Source: Rickettsiales bacterium (GTDB lineage: Bacteria > Pseudomonadota > Alphaproteobacteria > Rickettsiales > UBA1997). From it: a stretch of 46,348 bases of DNA. The stretch's first letter is position 1. Each line of letters opens with the position of its first letter. The translations under genes were made by a program, and so were the position numbers. The notes under the pieces were generated by a model. That model had not been told where the DNA came from. It made no database searches and was given only the letters and a program-made list of their open reading frames with translations. The stretch covers positions 1-46,348 of the forward strand of contig JAITOR010000026.1 of the NCBI GenBank assembly GCA_031289855.1. The letters are read 5' to 3'. Below, in pieces: positions 44,699-46,348 of the stretch.

Positions 44699-44726
44699 AT
44701 CATATATCGAAAAATATAAATGTCAA
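44699..44726 (-). promoter_or_regulatory. leuC promoter, TTGACA-16-TATGAT
   Basis: On the minus strand TTGACA (44726-44721), 16 bp, TATGAT (44704-44699). It starts the 157-base attenuator leader. Confidence 0.6.
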
Positions 44727-44836
44727 CAAAAATAGTTAATAATATGAAAAAAATTTTGAATTAACTTTATACATTAAAATTAACTTGATATATTAAAACC
44801 ATATCCTATTATCTCAAAAAAAACAATTATTATTTT

Positions 44837-45211
44837 ATGAAAAAAGTTATTTCTATAAAAGATGCACCAGGTGCTATAGGTCCATATTCGCAGGGTATTG
44901 ATATCGGTGATTTGATATTCCTTTCAGGACAATTGGGTATTGATGTAAAGTCTGGAAATTTAGGTTCCACCATTGAAGAACAAACAAAATTTGCTTTAAA
45001 TAACATTAAAACCATTTTACAAGAATATGGTCTAAACTTTTCAAATATTGTAAAAACTACAATTTATATGACAAATCTTGCAGATTTCAGCAAAGTAAAT
45101 GAAATTTATGCCACATATTTCAATGGCGATTATCCTGCAAGGACAACAGTGCAAGTGGCAGGATTACCAAAAAGTGGATTAATTGAAATTGAAGTTATTG
45201 TGCAAAAATAA
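44837..45211 (+). CDS. ridA: 2-iminobutanoate/2-iminopropanoate deaminase RidA
   Basis: RidA hydrolyses reactive enamine/imine intermediates released by PLP enzymes such as threonine dehydratase, protecting branched-chain synthesis. The 124-residue trimer-forming protein has GAIGPYSQGI at the start, the active-site Arg in YPARTTVQVAGLP, and the terminal Glu in LIEIEVIVQK. Its place beside leuCD and ilvD fits that role. It overlaps the convergent glycosyltransferase gene by 17 bp. Confidence 0.94.
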   Translation: MKKVISIKDAPGAIGPYSQGIDIGDLIFLSGQLGIDVKSGNLGSTIEEQTKFALNNIKTILQEYGLNFSNIVKTTIYMTNLADFSKVNEIYATYFNGDYPARTTVQVAGLPKSGLIEIEVIVQK

Positions 45212-46307
45212 ACTTATCCTTTATTTCTTCATAAAATTCTGTCATGCTAGTATAGAACCACCAATCCTTAAAATATAAGAAATCCTTCCCATAAATATCT
45301 ATGGTGTTATTCCAGGGTTTATTTTTGTCAGCAAAATGACATAAAACAATGTCATTTCGACCTCGAATTATCATTTCTTGCAATGATTTATCGTTTTTAT
45401 CTTCACTATATTTTAAAATCTTATTTATGAAATTGAATTTTAAATCCAATTCCAAACAATCGTTTTTAAAGTATTTGTTTAAAACATTTTGATCGTTGTA
45501 TGAACCTCTCTCATGATCATATAAATACTTATTGATTTTCAATAATTCTTCCAAGACATTATTTTCTCTCCATTTTTTACAATTAATCAAAAGCACTCCG
45601 GCATTAAAACCGTCGCCTAAATATCCAAACTTCACGGCACCTATTCCAAAATTATCAACATTATTGTCAAATAACTTTTTTATATCCCTCAACACCACAA
45701 TATCTCCATCAAGATATATGGCCCTATCAAGATTTGTTTTTAAAGATGGAATGTAAAAACGAATATAGGTCATTACCGAAATATGCGCATTAAGTTTGTT
45801 TGTATTTTTAAATATCTCAATAGTGTCATTGGATATCGTAATATATTCAATTGAAAAATTGTTGAATTTTTTCATGGTTTGATTTAACTTATTTTTACCA
45901 TTCTCCGTAATTTTGTTTTCAAGTATGTAAAAATCAATAAAAGAATTGGTATTATATAAAATAGATGCCATTACGGTGGCCGTATATTTTAAATAATTGT
46001 CATCGGTGGCAAGAAAAATAGGAATATGCTCCGTTTGATCTGTTATTTGTTTCGTGAAATTTGAAACATTCCACGAAGGAAGATGATTTATGGTATAGTC
46101 AAAAATTAGTATTTTTTCTATTTTATTCACTCTGTCGAGAATAGATTTAATGTTTATGCCATCAATGGGATTATTAACTGGATTAATGGTGAGACCATTG
46201 GCGACAATTTTTTCCCTATGTTTTTCCCTATGTTTTTCTCTAAAATGCCTTTTGTTTTTCTTTTTTGGAATAAACCAACAACAGATATTTATTAACAATT
46301 TATTCAT
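45195..46307 (-). CDS. Glycosyltransferase family 8 protein
   Basis: A retaining glycosyltransferase related to LgtC/RfaJ, probably adding a hexose to lipopolysaccharide or a similar surface glycan. The GT-A fold shows FLATDDNYLKY at the nucleotide-binding strand, the metal-binding DxD as YLDGDIVVL, GFNAGVLLINC, and the later YNDQNVLNKYF and HFADKNKPW. I chose ATG 46307 because GGAGG lies five bases upstream; the preceding four codons would overlap it. About 370 residues, with an N-terminal stretch of about 85 basic residues before the catalytic domain. Sugar donor and acceptor are unknown. Confidence 0.87.
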   Translation of the reverse strand: MNKLLINICCWFIPKKKNKRHFREKHREKHREKIVANGLTINPVNNPIDGINIKSILDRVNKIEKILIFDYTINHLPSWNVSNFTKQITDQTEHIPIFLATDDNYLKYTATVMASILYNTNSFIDFYILENKITENGKNKLNQTMKKFNNFSIEYITISNDTIEIFKNTNKLNAHISVMTYIRFYIPSLKTNLDRAIYLDGDIVVLRDIKKLFDNNVDNFGIGAVKFGYLGDGFNAGVLLINCKKWRENNVLEELLKINKYLYDHERGSYNDQNVLNKYFKNDCLELDLKFNFINKILKYSEDKNDKSLQEMIIRGRNDIVLCHFADKNKPWNNTIDIYGKDFLYFKDWWFYTSMTEFYEEIKDKFIFAQ

Positions 46308-46348
46308 ACAAACCTCCAAACAAATTGTTAAAGGAATAATGAATGATA

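Overview
The window is a 46 kb piece of a very AT-rich Gram-negative chromosome, most likely an alphaproteobacterium. The main clues are an outer-membrane beta-barrel protein ending in Phe, a UvrA whose first zinc finger lacks a cysteine in the way I recall from alphaproteobacterial UvrA (CPDTG in place of CPxCG), an S20 protein and a DnaQ domain of alphaproteobacterial style, and a compact type II-C CRISPR-Cas locus. An AT-rich, host-associated (gut-type) alphaproteobacterium would fit. The exact taxon is inference.

Layout. 1-1260: a terminator, then a surface beta-barrel gene whose signal peptide is encoded across a (CT)14 tract that currently leaves it out of frame. 1413-7159: uvrA, rlmE and ftsH. 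7160-10638: a region disturbed by insertion, with a decayed radA duplicate, a frameshifted probable restriction endonuclease, an adenine methylase with a possible out-of-frame N-terminal extension, and intact radA. 10829-12779: stand-alone coaC and an NPD-type flavin oxidoreductase. 12800-17725: the type II-C locus cas9, cas2 and an inverted cas1, with tracrRNA-like DNA behind cas1. 17930-25559: gltX, a DnaQ-Pif1 fusion, rpsT, secF, an Smr protein, a dCMP deaminase, one half of an ABC exporter and a 51-residue membrane protein. 25645-33295: a short GlmU, two envelope proteins, a MazG-like protein, cysteine desulfurase, the second ABC half and glmS. 33515-39516: the dnaN-tmk-mnmG operon and, divergent from it, thrA. 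39586-39671: an orphan structured RNA candidate. 39689-46307: a PHP phosphoesterase, ilvD, leuD and leuC behind a branched-chain attenuator, ridA and a GT8 glycosyltransferase.

The most interesting unit is the CRISPR locus. The cas9 promoter reads TTGACT, 17 bp, TAATAT, and 12 of the 17 spacer bases are a pure G tract, so slippage should switch cas9 transcription. cas1 is inverted against cas9-cas2. Behind cas1, on the minus strand, a promoter leads into a repeat, an 11-nt loop, an anti-repeat, a nexus-like hairpin and a U-rich terminator. This is the layout of a natural single-guide RNA (long-form tracrRNA). No multi-unit CRISPR array is visible; one further repeat-like copy lies in the cas1 leader and can also pair with the anti-repeat.

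Other themes are simple-sequence tracts at genes for surface or foreign-DNA functions, and a recurring housekeeping promoter form (TTGCAA/T or TTGCTT, 16 bp, TATAAT-like) in front of at least six genes, often with very short leaders.
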